A stretch of 12,421 nucleotides of DNA, taken from Actinomycetota bacterium (GTDB lineage: Bacteria; Actinomycetota; Actinomycetes; S36-B12). Positions within the stretch are counted from its first letter, which is position 1; each line of letters starts with the position of its first letter. Both the position numbers and the translations under genes were made by a program. Location of the stretch: the NCBI GenBank assembly GCA_003456155.1, contig DMPC01000206.1, positions 3,620 through 16,040 of the forward strand. The letters are read 5' to 3'. The notes beneath the pieces were generated by a model that made no database searches, was not told the origin of the DNA, and saw only the letters and a program-made list of their open reading frames with translations. Positions 1 through 7,503 of this stretch are shown here, in pieces.

Positions 1-93
1 GGCAAGAAGCGCATGAAGATGGTGGGCCGGGTCGAGGTGCCCCAGGAGGCCTTCGTCGCAGCACTCTCCACCTCCGACGCTCCGAAGAAGTAG
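1..93 (+). CDS. lepA: Elongation factor 4 (LepA), C-terminal end only
   Basis: This is the last 30 codons of a gene that begins left of the window, ending at TAG (91-93). The peptide has the conserved LepA tail pattern GKKRMKxxGRVEVPQEAF followed by a short variable end. In E. coli LepA the matching tail is GKKRMKQIGNVELPQEAF (from memory). This positively charged C-terminal domain is unique to LepA and reaches toward the ribosomal peptidyl-transferase centre. LepA is a ribosome-bound translational GTPase linked to elongation and 30S biogenesis. No GTPase motifs are visible because they lie outside the window. The next gene, hemW, starts on the last base of the stop codon; lepA-hemW is a common actinobacterial pairing. 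Confidence 0.9.
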   Translation, partial: GKKRMKMVGRVEVPQEAFVAALSTSDAPKK

Positions 94-1244
94 TGCCCCC
101 GCTCCCGACACCCGCAACGGGTCCCGCCCTGGGGATGTACGTCCACGTGCCGTTCTGCGCCAGCAGGTGCGGGTACTGCGACTTCAACACCTACACCGCG
201 ACCGAGCTGGGGGATTCGGTCCGCCGTGACACGTTCCACGAGGCGCTGATCGACGAGGTGCGGCTGGCCCGTCGCGCTCTCGAATCGGACGACCGGGCCG
301 TGAGCACGGTCTTCGTGGGGGGCGGCACTCCGACCCTCCTCGATGCGAGCGCCCTCACGGCCGTCCTGGAGGCGATCCACCAGGAGTTCGGCCTCGCGCC
401 CGATGCCGAGGTCACGACCGAGGCCAACCCGGACTCGGTCGACCGGCGCATGCTCGAGGAGCTGCGTGCGGGTGGCTTCACCCGGGTGTCCCTCGGGATG
501 CAGAGCTCCGCCCCGGCCGTGCTTCGGGTGCTCGAGCGCACGCACACGCCGGGTTCGAGCACTGCTGCCGCCCGTGCTGCCCGTGACGCGGGATTCGAGC
601 ATGTGAACCTCGATCTCATCTACGGAACTCCGGGGGAGAGCGACGACGACCTGCGTCGCTCCCTCGACGAGGTGCTCACCTCGGGGGTCGATCATGTCTC
701 CGCCTACGCGCTCATCGTCGAGGACGGCACTCCGCTGGCCCGCCGGGTCCGCCGCGGCGAGATCGCGGCCCCGGACGACGATGTCGCCGCGGAGCGCTAC
801 CTGATCGTGGACGAGGTGCTCACCTCGGCAGGCATGGGCTGGTACGAGGTGTCCAACTGGGCGCGCCCGGGCGGGGAGTGCCGGCACAACCTCGGCTACT
901 GGGGCGACGCGGACTGGTGGGGCGTGGGGCCGGGCGCCCACAGCCACCTCGATGGGCGCCGGTGGTGGAACGTGAAGCACCCGCGTACCTATGCGGAGCG
1001 GCTGTCGGCGGGCGTGGCGCCGGAGGAAGGCGCAGAGGTGCTGACCGGGGAGCAGCGGGCGATGGAGCGGATCATGCTGGGCCTGAGGCTGGCCGAGGGC
1101 CTTCCCGTCGAGGACATCGAGGGGGACCTCTCGCGCGTGGGCGAGGGGCTCCTCGATGAGGCGGCCCTGGCCCGGGGGCGCGTCGTGCTCACGCGCCGGG
1201 GACGGCTGCTCGCGGACTCGGTCATCCGCTCGCTCGTGCGCTGA
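93..1244 (+). CDS. hemW: HemW, radical SAM-family heme chaperone (formerly annotated as coproporphyrinogen III oxidase)
   Basis: A 383-residue protein of full length for the HemW/HemN-like family. The radical SAM motif CxxxCxxC is intact at C22, C26 and C29, inside the context YVHVPFC...CGYCDF, and should bind the SAM-coordinating [4Fe-4S] cluster. A GGGTPT motif follows near residue 77, then the TEANPDS and SLGMQS segments typical of the TIM-barrel core. The C-terminal part (about 300-383) fits the HemN C-terminal winged-helix domain. HemW binds heme and is thought to insert it into respiratory proteins in the cytoplasm; it lacks the extra cysteine of true HemN, which is why older 'coproporphyrinogen dehydrogenase' labels are doubtful. 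I chose the GTG start at 93, which forms a TAGTG junction with lepA; an ATG at 135 would also keep the whole radical SAM motif. Co-translation with lepA is inferred. Confidence 0.94.
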   Translation: MPPLPTPATGPALGMYVHVPFCASRCGYCDFNTYTATELGDSVRRDTFHEALIDEVRLARRALESDDRAVSTVFVGGGTPTLLDASALTAVLEAIHQEFGLAPDAEVTTEANPDSVDRRMLEELRAGGFTRVSLGMQSSAPAVLRVLERTHTPGSSTAAARAARDAGFEHVNLDLIYGTPGESDDDLRRSLDEVLTSGVDHVSAYALIVEDGTPLARRVRRGEIAAPDDDVAAERYLIVDEVLTSAGMGWYEVSNWARPGGECRHNLGYWGDADWWGVGPGAHSHLDGRRWWNVKHPRTYAERLSAGVAPEEGAEVLTGEQRAMERIMLGLRLAEGLPVEDIEGDLSRVGEGLLDEAALARGRVVLTRRGRLLADSVIRSLVR

Positions 1245-1253
1245 GCGGGTCCT

Positions 1254-1267
1254 GCGGCGTCGGCCGC
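1254..1267 (+). terminator. Weak GC hairpin after hemW, possible terminator
   Basis: Ten bases after the hemW stop there is a perfect 5 bp stem, GCGGC (1254-1258) with GCCGC (1263-1267), closed by a 4-base loop GTCG. No T-run follows, so it is not a classical intrinsic terminator. In GC-rich actinobacteria short hairpins without U-tracts are sometimes functional. The position between hemW and the CIRCE-controlled promoter is plausible, but a 5 bp GC stem arises easily by chance at this base composition. Confidence 0.25.
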
Positions 1268-1353
1268 CTCGGTGCCCCGGCGAGCTCAGGCACATCAGCG
1301 ACCCGAGCCCCTCTGACGCCGCCCGTCGAGACGCGGACGCCGCCTCACGGGCG

Positions 1354-1359
1354 TACACT
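1354..1359 (+). promoter_or_regulatory. Candidate -10 element of the hrcA-dnaJ promoter
   Basis: The hexamer TACACT (1354-1359) fits the actinobacterial housekeeping -10 pattern TANNNT and shares its last base with the CIRCE element. A repressor on CIRCE would therefore cover the start-point region. I do not see a convincing -35 box 16-18 bp upstream (the bases there are GACGCGG-like), which is common for actinobacterial promoters. The start site is inferred to lie around 1365-1368. Confidence 0.45.
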
Positions 1360-1385
1360 TGGCACTCGCGGCTCGTGAGTGCCAA
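1359..1385. promoter_or_regulatory. CIRCE operator (HrcA binding site)
   Basis: A perfect inverted repeat, TTGGCACTC (1359-1367), 9-base spacer, GAGTGCCAA (1377-1385). It matches the CIRCE consensus TTAGCACTC-N9-GAGTGCTAA except for one symmetrical A-to-G/T-to-C change in each arm. It sits 15 bp before the hrcA start codon and directly against a -10-like hexamer. In known systems HrcA dimers bind CIRCE and repress; GroEL/GroES helps HrcA fold, so heat-denatured protein titrates the chaperonin and relieves repression. Here this implies autoregulation of hrcA and co-regulation of dnaJ. Confidence 0.95.
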
Positions 1386-1400
1386 GCCAGGGGAGGACGC

Positions 1401-2420
1401 ATGCAGGAGGAGCGACGCCTCGCCGTCCTGCGCGCCATCGTCGAGGACTACGTCGCCACGCATGAGCCGGTCGGCTCCAAGGCCCTGGTCGAGCGGCACA
1501 ACCTCGGGGTGTCCCCGGCGACCATCCGCAATGACATGGCCGCCCTGGAGGAGGAGGGGTACATCGCGCAGCCGCACACCAGCGCGGGCCGCGTCCCCAC
1601 CGACCTCGGCTACCGCCTCTTCGTCGACCGCCTCTCCGAGGTCAAGCCGCTGACCGCCCCCGAGCGGCGGGCCATCGAGCGGTTCCTCGACGACGCCGTC
1701 GACCTTGACGATGTGATGGCGCGAACCGTCCGCATCCTCGCGCAGGTCACCCAGCAGGTGGCCCTCGTGCAGTACCCGTCGCTGACGCGCAGCACGATCA
1801 AGCACGTCGAGCTGGTGCCCATGAGCAGCACACGGATCATGCTGATCGTCATCACCGACACCGCGCGCGTCGAGCAGCGGCTCATCGAGTGCTCGGCCCC
1901 GGTTCCCGAAACGCTCGTGGCCGATCTGCGATCGCGGCTCGGCGTGAGCCTCACTGGGAAGGGTTACGGCGAGGCCGCCGGTGCGCTGGAGGGCATTGAC
2001 GAGTCCTTCGCGCCTGAGGAGCGAGCGATCGTCAGGGTGGTCGCTGCCACGCTGCTCGAGACGATGACCGAGCGCACCGACGAGCGGATCGTGCTCGGTG
2101 GCACGGCCCACCTCGCTCGCTATGGGCAGGCCTTCCCCCTGGCGATCCAGCCTGTCCTGGAAGCGCTCGAGGAGCAGGTCGTGCTCATGCGGCTGCTCGG
2201 CGAGACCACCGGCCAGGCGGGTGTCACGGTGCGCATCGGGCATGAGAACCCGATCGAGGGCCTCGCGTCCACCAGCGTCGTCACGGCGCGTTATGAGCGC
2301 GGCGAGCATGCGGTCGCGTCGTTGGGCGTCGTGGGGCCCACGCATATGGACTACCCCGGCACCATGGCCTCCGTTCATGCCGTGGCCCGTTACGTCAGCC
2401 GAATCCTCGATGAGCAGTAG
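1401..2420 (+). CDS. hrcA: HrcA, heat-inducible transcription repressor
   Basis: A 339-residue protein of normal HrcA length. The N-terminal winged helix-turn-helix (about 1-75) contains the family signature regions VGSKALVERH, SPATIRNDMAALEEEGYI and HTSAGRVPTDLGYR. The remainder (about 100-335) is the GAF-like effector and dimerisation region, with the late segment IGHENPIEGL typical of the family. The start is ATG 1401, preceded by GGGGAGGA (1390-1397). An in-frame TTG at 1359 would add residues but falls on the first base of the CIRCE operator, so I reject it. HrcA represses chaperone genes through CIRCE, and a perfect CIRCE lies immediately upstream, indicating autoregulation. dnaJ follows after 9 bp and is probably in the same transcript. 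Confidence 0.97.
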   Translation: MQEERRLAVLRAIVEDYVATHEPVGSKALVERHNLGVSPATIRNDMAALEEEGYIAQPHTSAGRVPTDLGYRLFVDRLSEVKPLTAPERRAIERFLDDAVDLDDVMARTVRILAQVTQQVALVQYPSLTRSTIKHVELVPMSSTRIMLIVITDTARVEQRLIECSAPVPETLVADLRSRLGVSLTGKGYGEAAGALEGIDESFAPEERAIVRVVAATLLETMTERTDERIVLGGTAHLARYGQAFPLAIQPVLEALEEQVVLMRLLGETTGQAGVTVRIGHENPIEGLASTSVVTARYERGEHAVASLGVVGPTHMDYPGTMASVHAVARYVSRILDEQ

Positions 2421-2429
2421 GGAAGCCGC

Positions 2430-3557
2430 GTGAGCACCGACTACTACGCCCTGCTCGGGGTCTCGCGGGATGCATCCGGCGAGGACATCAAGAAGGCCTA
2501 CCGTCGGCTGGCCCGGGAGCTGCACCCGGATGTCAATCCCGATCCCGAGCATCAGGAGCGCTTCAAGGAGGTCACTGCTGCCTACGAGGTCCTGAGCGAT
2601 CCGGAGAAGCGGCAGATGTACGACCTCGGCGGAGACCCCCTGGGCTCCGCACGCGGGGGCTTCGGCGCGGGAGGGTTCGACTTCGGCGACATCATGGACG
2701 CCTTCTTCGGCGGTGGTGCTGCCCGTGGCCCGCGGATGCGCGCCCGTCGTGGGCAGGACGCCATGATCCGCATCCAGATCGACCTCTCGGATGCGGTGTT
2801 CGGCAGCACCCGGGATCTCACGGTCGACACCGCTGTCGCCTGCGCGGCATGCGATGCGTCGGGCCTGGCCCCGAAGAGCTCCCCGGTCACCTGCGCGATG
2901 TGCAAGGGGCGAGGGGAGATCCAGCAGGTGCAGCGCTCCTTCCTCGGCCAGGTCATGACGGCGCGTCCCTGCCCCGCGTGCCAGGGTTTCGGGACGACCA
3001 TCCCCCATCCGTGCACCGAGTGCTCCGGTGACGGCCGGGTGCGCACCCGTCGGACCCTCACCGTCCAGATCCCGCCCGGAGTCGACACCGGCACGCGCAT
3101 CCAGCTGTCGGGGGAGGGCGAGGTCGGTCCCAACGGCGGTCCGGCCGGTGATCTCTTCGTCGAGATCGTCGTCCGGCCGCACGACCTGTTCGAGCGCCGC
3201 GGGGATGAGCTCCACTGCATGGTCACCGTGCCAATGACGGCTGCTGCTCTCGGGACGACCGTCACCCTCGACACGCTCGACGGTCCGCTCGACGTCTCGA
3301 TCGCCCCGGGCACTCAGTCGGGGGAGTCGGTCACCATGCGCGGCCACGGGGCTGCGCGTCTGCGCTCCGCGGGTCGCGGCGACCTCTACGTGCATCTGTC
3401 GGTGCAGACGCCGACTCGGCTGGACGCGCAGCAGGAGGAGATCCTCCGGCAGCTCGCTGCCCTGCGCGAGGAGACCACCGTTCAGGTCGGCCAGGGAACC
3501 ACGGCCCAGGGCGGGGGGCTGTTCTCCCGCCTGAAGGATGCGTTCAGCGCCAAGTGA
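2430..3557 (+). CDS. dnaJ: DnaJ (HrcA-linked DnaJ2 type), Hsp40 co-chaperone
   Basis: A 375-residue type I J-protein. The J domain (about 3-67) has the HPD triad at H32-P33-D34, needed to stimulate the DnaK ATPase. A short Gly/Phe-rich linker follows (about 67-100). The zinc-finger domain has four cysteine pairs at C138/C141, C155/C158, C181/C184 and C195/C198. Repeats 2-4 are canonical CxxCxGxG; the first reads CAACDASG, with Ala in place of the first motif glycine. The two beta-barrel substrate domains and dimerisation region complete the C-terminus. The GTG start has AGGGAAG (2419-2425) overlapping the hrcA stop. Actinobacteria usually have a second dnaJ in the dnaK operon; the hrcA linkage marks this as the DnaJ2 copy. 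Heat induction through CIRCE is inferred. Confidence 0.96.
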   Translation: MSTDYYALLGVSRDASGEDIKKAYRRLARELHPDVNPDPEHQERFKEVTAAYEVLSDPEKRQMYDLGGDPLGSARGGFGAGGFDFGDIMDAFFGGGAARGPRMRARRGQDAMIRIQIDLSDAVFGSTRDLTVDTAVACAACDASGLAPKSSPVTCAMCKGRGEIQQVQRSFLGQVMTARPCPACQGFGTTIPHPCTECSGDGRVRTRRTLTVQIPPGVDTGTRIQLSGEGEVGPNGGPAGDLFVEIVVRPHDLFERRGDELHCMVTVPMTAAALGTTVTLDTLDGPLDVSIAPGTQSGESVTMRGHGAARLRSAGRGDLYVHLSVQTPTRLDAQQEEILRQLAALREETTVQVGQGTTAQGGGLFSRLKDAFSAK

Positions 3558-4312
3558 CCGCACCCGTCTTCCTCCTGGTCGAGCTCGGCTCGGTCCGCGT
3601 CGGCGACGTCGTCGAGCTGGCCGGGGCCGAGGGCAGGCATGCCGTGTCGGTCCTGCGCATGACGCCCGGGGAACCCGTGGCGCTGGTCGACGGGCGTGGT
3701 CGTCGCGCCATCGGGGTGATCGATCACGTCGTGGGCAGGGAAATCGCTGGTGTGCGGATAGATGCGGTCATCGACGAGAAGGAGCCGCAGCCGCGCATCG
3801 TCGTGATCCAGGCCCTTCCCAAGGGCGATCGTGGCGAACTCGCGGTCGAACTCCTCACCGAGATCGGCGCGGACGTGATCGTCCCGTGGTCGGCACGCAA
3901 CTGCGTCGCCCAGTGGCGTGGGGATCGAGCCGAGCGCGGGCACCGCAGGTGGGCGGACGCTGCCCTCGCGGCGGCCAAGCAGTCCCGTCGCTCCCGTTTC
4001 CCCGTGGTGGAGGAGGTCCTGTCAACGGCGCAGGTGGCCGAGCGCGTCCGCGCATCGCGCCTGGCTCTCCTGCTGCACGAGGCCGCCGAGCACCCGATCG
4101 GAGACGTCGAACTGCCCGATTCCGGTGACGTCATGATCATCGTGGGCCCCGAAGGGGGAGTTGCTCCGGAGGAGATCGATGCCCTGGTCGAGGGGGGAGC
4201 TGTGCCGGTGGTCCTGGGGCCCTCGGTGCTGCGCACCTCGTCGGCGGGCATGGCAGCGGTCGCAGCGCTCCTCGCCCGCAGCGGGCGCTGGAATGCGAGG
4301 ATGACCCCGTGA
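3554..4312 (+). CDS. rsmE: RsmE, 16S rRNA m3U1498 methyltransferase
   Basis: A 252-residue SPOUT-superfamily methyltransferase. An N-terminal PUA-like RNA-binding domain (about 1-75, including GRHAVSVLRM) is followed by the SAM-binding trefoil-knot domain. Family motifs are clear: QALPKGDRGELAVELLTEIG near 86-105, AAKQSRR near 140-146, the knot motif GPEGG at 198-202 and LGPSVLRTSSAG at 221-232. RsmE methylates N3 of U1498 in 16S rRNA, in the decoding region of the 30S subunit. The GTG start overlaps the dnaJ stop as GTGA (3554-3557), and the gene's own stop overlaps the next start in the same way. This order after dnaJ2 is conserved in actinobacteria. Confidence 0.95.
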   Translation: MTAPVFLLVELGSVRVGDVVELAGAEGRHAVSVLRMTPGEPVALVDGRGRRAIGVIDHVVGREIAGVRIDAVIDEKEPQPRIVVIQALPKGDRGELAVELLTEIGADVIVPWSARNCVAQWRGDRAERGHRRWADAALAAAKQSRRSRFPVVEEVLSTAQVAERVRASRLALLLHEAAEHPIGDVELPDSGDVMIIVGPEGGVAPEEIDALVEGGAVPVVLGPSVLRTSSAGMAAVAALLARSGRWNARMTP

Positions 4313-4656
4313 ACTCCGACTGCCTCTTCTGCGCGATCGCGGCCGGTGATATCCCGGCCGACATCGTTCACCGTGACGATCGGGTCATCGCCTTCCGCGA
4401 CATCGACCCCAAGGCTCCGGTGCACGTCCTCGTGGTTCCCACGGCGCACCATGCGACGGCTGCGGACATGGGAACGGCCGACCCCGAGCTCTCCGGCCGC
4501 GTGCTGGCGGTAGCGGGCGAGGTCGCCGCAGCGGAGGGTATTGCCGAGTCCGGCTACCGCATCGTCGCCAACACCGGGGATGCAGCAGGGCAGACCGTGC
4601 ACCACGTCCATGTCCACGTGCTGGGTGGCCGTGACCTCACCTGGCCGCCCGGATGA
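4309..4656 (+). CDS. HIT-family protein (HINT-like nucleotide hydrolase)
   Basis: A 115-residue protein of typical HINT size. The histidine-triad motif HxHxHxx is seen at H99-V-H101-V-H103-V-L within QTVHHVHVHVLGGR; the middle histidine is the expected nucleophile. The N-terminus has CLFCAIAAGDIPA, with a C5xxC8 pair that in related HINT proteins contributes to zinc binding. The central KAPVHVLVVPTAHH strand is also characteristic. HINT proteins hydrolyse purine nucleoside phosphoramidates and aminoacyl-adenylates; the physiological substrate in bacteria is not settled. The GTG start overlaps the rsmE stop (GTGA, 4309-4312), implying coupling. The 16 bp to phoH keep it in the same likely operon. 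Confidence 0.92.
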   Translation: MNSDCLFCAIAAGDIPADIVHRDDRVIAFRDIDPKAPVHVLVVPTAHHATAADMGTADPELSGRVLAVAGEVAAAEGIAESGYRIVANTGDAAGQTVHHVHVHVLGGRDLTWPPG

Positions 4657-4672
4657 ACGCGAGACATCAGTC

Positions 4673-5656
4673 ATGACCCAGATCGCGTCGGACGTCCCGC
4701 AGGCATCGACCACGATCGTCGTGCCTGCCTCGGCACCCATGGTGGCCCTGCTGGGTCCGCAGGATGTCCACCTGAGACTCGTGGAGAGCTCCTTCCCGCG
4801 AGCGGACATCCTTGCTCGGGGCAACGAGATCCGGATCGCCGGCGACGCCGACGACGTCACGATGATCGACACCCTGTTCGCGGAGATGCTCGCCGTGCTG
4901 CGTACCGGTCAGGCCCTGACGCCGGAGTCCGTCGAGCGGAGCATCGCGCTGCTGCGGTCGGGAACCCGGCCGACGGAGGTGCTGACGGCGAACATCCTCA
5001 GCAACCGAGGCCGCACCATCCGGGCCAAGACGCTCAACCAGAAGCGCTACGTCGATGCCATCGACAGCAACACGATCGTGTTCGGCATCGGCCCTGCGGG
5101 CACCGGCAAGACCTACCTCGCGGTGGCGAAGGCCGTGCAGGCCCTGCAGGACAAGCGGGTCAATCGGATCGTCCTCACGCGTCCCGCGGTCGAGGCGGGT
5201 GAGCGGCTCGGCTTCCTGCCCGGCACTCTGTCGGAGAAGATCGATCCCTACCTGCGCCCGCTCTATGACGCCCTGCACGACATGATCGATCCGGACTCGA
5301 TACCCCGGCTCATCACGAGCGGGACGATCGAGGTGGCGCCCCTCGCCTACATGCGCGGCCGCACGCTCAATGACGCCTTCATCATCCTCGACGAGGCGCA
5401 GAACACCTCGGCGGAGCAGATGAAGATGTTCCTGACCCGCCTGGGCTTCGGTTCAACCATCGTCGTCACCGGTGACATCACTCAGGTCGACCTCCCGGGT
5501 GGTACGACCAGTGGCCTGCGCGCGGTGACGGAGATCCTGCAGGACATCGACGATGTCGCTTTCTGCCACCTGACCTCGCATGACGTCGTCCGGCACAAGC
5601 TCGTCGGGAAGATCGTCGATGCATACGAGCGCCACGACGCGAAGAGGGACTCGTGA
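4673..5656 (+). CDS. phoH: PhoH-family P-loop ATPase (PhoH1/YbeZ)
   Basis: A 327-residue protein of usual PhoH/YbeZ length. The Walker A motif is GPAGTGKT at 140-147 and Walker B is FIILDEAQN near 236-244; downstream GDITQVDLP is also a family signature. The N-terminal portion (about 25-110), with a KH-like IRGNEIRI-type segment, precedes the ATPase core. PhoH-like proteins couple ATP hydrolysis to RNA-related work and are almost always beside ybeY, as here; in E. coli YbeZ interacts with YbeY in rRNA processing. The old 'phosphate starvation' name reflects E. coli regulation, with no Pho box visible here. I chose ATG 4673, since an in-frame upstream extension to 4541 lies wholly inside the HIT gene in another frame. 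The Shine-Dalgarno is weak (GCGAGA region). Confidence 0.94.
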   Translation: MTQIASDVPQASTTIVVPASAPMVALLGPQDVHLRLVESSFPRADILARGNEIRIAGDADDVTMIDTLFAEMLAVLRTGQALTPESVERSIALLRSGTRPTEVLTANILSNRGRTIRAKTLNQKRYVDAIDSNTIVFGIGPAGTGKTYLAVAKAVQALQDKRVNRIVLTRPAVEAGERLGFLPGTLSEKIDPYLRPLYDALHDMIDPDSIPRLITSGTIEVAPLAYMRGRTLNDAFIILDEAQNTSAEQMKMFLTRLGFGSTIVVTGDITQVDLPGGTTSGLRAVTEILQDIDDVAFCHLTSHDVVRHKLVGKIVDAYERHDAKRDS

Positions 5657-6135
5657 CCTCGGATCGGCCTCCCAGTACCGGCAGCTCCACCGTCATGGTC
5701 CTGAACGAGTCCGGTGTGGACTGCGACGCCGAGGCGCTGGAGCACCTCGCGCGATTCCTGCTTCCCCGGCTCCACCTGCATCCGGACTGCGAGCTGGGGA
5801 TCACCCTGGTCGACGAACCGCGCATGACGCAGCTGCATGAGGAGTGGATGGACGAACCGGGCCCCACGGACGTGCTCTCGTTCCCCATCGACGAGATGAG
5901 AAGTGCGCGGTCGGAAGAGCAGCCGGAGCCCGGCGTGCTGGGCGACATCGTGCTCTGTCCGGCCTATCTGCGGGTGCAGGCTGAGGAGCGGGGGCGGAGC
6001 CTGGATGAGGAGCTGGCCTTCCTCGTTGTCCATGGCCTCCTGCACCTGATCGGGCATGACCACGCGACGCAGGAGGAGTACGACGCCATGTTCGCCCTGC
6101 AGGACGAGCTGCTGACCGAGTGGAACGACCGATGA
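5653..6135 (+). CDS. ybeY: YbeY, rRNA maturation endoribonuclease
   Basis: A 160-residue UPF0054 protein. The metal-binding signature H3xH5xH is intact at H127, H131 and H137 in VVHGLLHLIGHDH; position 135, tyrosine or histidine in the family, is histidine here. The GPTDVLSFPID segment (70-80) and the GDIVLCP strand (97-103) are also diagnostic. YbeY is a zinc-dependent single-strand endoribonuclease needed for 16S rRNA 3'-end maturation and late-stage 70S quality control. The GTG start overlaps the phoH stop as GTGA (5653-5656), with AGAGGGA just upstream as ribosome binding site. An ATG at 5695 would give a shorter N-terminus closer to many homologues and cannot be excluded. phoH-ybeY-CNNM-era is a conserved ribosome-biogenesis arrangement. 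Confidence 0.95.
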   Translation: MTSDRPPSTGSSTVMVLNESGVDCDAEALEHLARFLLPRLHLHPDCELGITLVDEPRMTQLHEEWMDEPGPTDVLSFPIDEMRSARSEEQPEPGVLGDIVLCPAYLRVQAEERGRSLDEELAFLVVHGLLHLIGHDHATQEEYDAMFALQDELLTEWNDR

Positions 6136-7484
6136 GCGCTGACGTGTGGCTGCTCCTGCTCGCGCTGCTGCTGGTCCTCCTCGCCGGGCTGCTCACCATG
6201 GCCGAGACGGCGATCGGTCGCGTCAGCCGAACCCAGGTGGAGGAGCTCCGCCGGGAAGGCAACCGCCGGGCATCTACCCTGCTGGTCGTCCTCGAGGATC
6301 GACCCCGGCACGTCAACGTCCTGCTGTTCCTGTCCACGGTTGCTCGGGTCTCGGCAACCGTCCTCGTCGCCTATGTCCTCGTCGATCTCATGGCGGTGCG
6401 CGACGGCGGCTCTGTCGTGGTCGCCCTGCTGGTCGCCGTGGCGGTCATGGTGGTGGCGACCTACGTGGTCGTCGGGGTTGCAGGCGGCACGCTCGGCCGT
6501 CAGCATGCTCTGCCCGTCTCGCTCAGCTTCGCCCGCTCGGCCCATCTGCTGGCGACCGTCCTGGGGCCGCTCGCAAGCCTGCTCATCGTGCTGGGCAACG
6601 CGGTGACCCCCGGAAAGGGCTATCGGGAGGGCCCCTTCGCCAGCCAGGCGGAGCTTCGCGAGCTTGTCGATCTCGCCGGTGCGGATGATCTCATCGAGGA
6701 TGACGAGCGGCAGATGATCCATTCGGTCTTCGAGCTCGGCGACACGTTCGCGCGCGAGGTGATGGTGCCTCGGACGGAGATGGTCTTCATCGAGCGGACG
6801 AAGTCCCTGCGACAGGCTCTGTCGCTGGGGCTCCGATCGGGTTTCTCCCGCATCCCGGTGATCGGGGAGAGCGCAGACGATGTCGTCGGCGTGGTCTATC
6901 TCAAGGACGTCGTCCGCCGCGTGTTCGAGTACCACGAGGCAGAGACCTCTGAACGCGTGGAGAGCCTCATGCGCGACCCCTACTACGTTCCCGACAGCAA
7001 GCCGGTGGATGCGCTGCTGCGCGACATGCAGTCCGCGCGGGTCCATCTGGCGATCGTGATCGACGAGTACGGCGGCACGGCCGGCCTCGTCACCATCGAG
7101 GACATCCTCGAGGAGATCGTCGGTGAGATCTCCGACGAGTACGACACTGCTGCCCCTGAGGTCGCGCCCCTCGACGATGGCGCCTATCGGGTGATGGCCC
7201 GGATGCACGTCGACGATCTGGCGGAACTCATCGGAATCGAGGTCGACTCGGAGGAGGAGGGGGTCGACACCGTACTGGGTCTCGTCGCGAAGCGGCTGGG
7301 GCGCGTGCCGATCCCAGGAGCGTTCGTGGACGTCGACGGCTGGCGGCTCGCCGCCGAGCAGGGCGCCGGCCGTCGCAACCGCATCGGCAGTGTCCTCGCC
7401 ACCCCGATCGCGCCGGTGGCGGCGGACGGCGACGACAACGCCGTGGGTGACGCGATGGGAGACGCCGGGGTGGAGTCGACGTGA
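6132..7484 (+). CDS. CNNM/CBS-domain membrane protein (HlyC/CorC family)
   Basis: A 450-residue protein in three parts. Residues about 1-165 form a CNNM (DUF21) membrane domain with a hydrophobic first helix (about 6-26) bearing MAETAI, and further membrane segments near 75-90, 95-120 and 135-155. Residues about 205-330 form a paired CBS module (VMVPRTEMVFIE, SGFSRIPVIGE, VVGVVYLKDVV, HLAIVIDEYGGTAGLVT). Residues about 345-420 match the CorC_HlyC transporter-associated domain. A tail rich in Ala, Gly and Asp ends the protein. Relatives act in magnesium/cobalt export or tolerance and the CBS pair binds adenine nucleotides; 'hemolysin' is a legacy name. ATG 6132 overlaps the ybeY stop as ATGA; a GTG at 6120 is an alternative four codons longer. 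Linkage to ybeY and era is conserved. Confidence 0.92.
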   Translation: MSADVWLLLLALLLVLLAGLLTMAETAIGRVSRTQVEELRREGNRRASTLLVVLEDRPRHVNVLLFLSTVARVSATVLVAYVLVDLMAVRDGGSVVVALLVAVAVMVVATYVVVGVAGGTLGRQHALPVSLSFARSAHLLATVLGPLASLLIVLGNAVTPGKGYREGPFASQAELRELVDLAGADDLIEDDERQMIHSVFELGDTFAREVMVPRTEMVFIERTKSLRQALSLGLRSGFSRIPVIGESADDVVGVVYLKDVVRRVFEYHEAETSERVESLMRDPYYVPDSKPVDALLRDMQSARVHLAIVIDEYGGTAGLVTIEDILEEIVGEISDEYDTAAPEVAPLDDGAYRVMARMHVDDLAELIGIEVDSEEEGVDTVLGLVAKRLGRVPIPGAFVDVDGWRLAAEQGAGRRNRIGSVLATPIAPVAADGDDNAVGDAMGDAGVEST

Positions 7485-7503
7485 TGCGCCCTCGGGCCCT
7501 CAG

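Noticed and set aside
4541..4672. N-terminal extension of PhoH from 4541
   Set aside because: These 44 codons lie entirely within the HIT gene and its short trailer, have low-complexity Ser/Pro/Thr content, and are absent from the PhoH family N-terminus; ATG 4673 is preferred.
3724..4872. 382-residue minus-strand open frame opposite rsmE, HIT and phoH
   Set aside because: It runs across three well-supported genes on the other strand and shows no family motif, so it is a composition shadow.
5964..7208. 414-residue minus-strand open frame opposite the CNNM gene
   Set aside because: It lies antisense to a clearly conserved CNNM/CBS protein and is full of His, Asp, Arg and Gln in the pattern expected from the complement of GC-rich coding sequence; no domain is recognisable.
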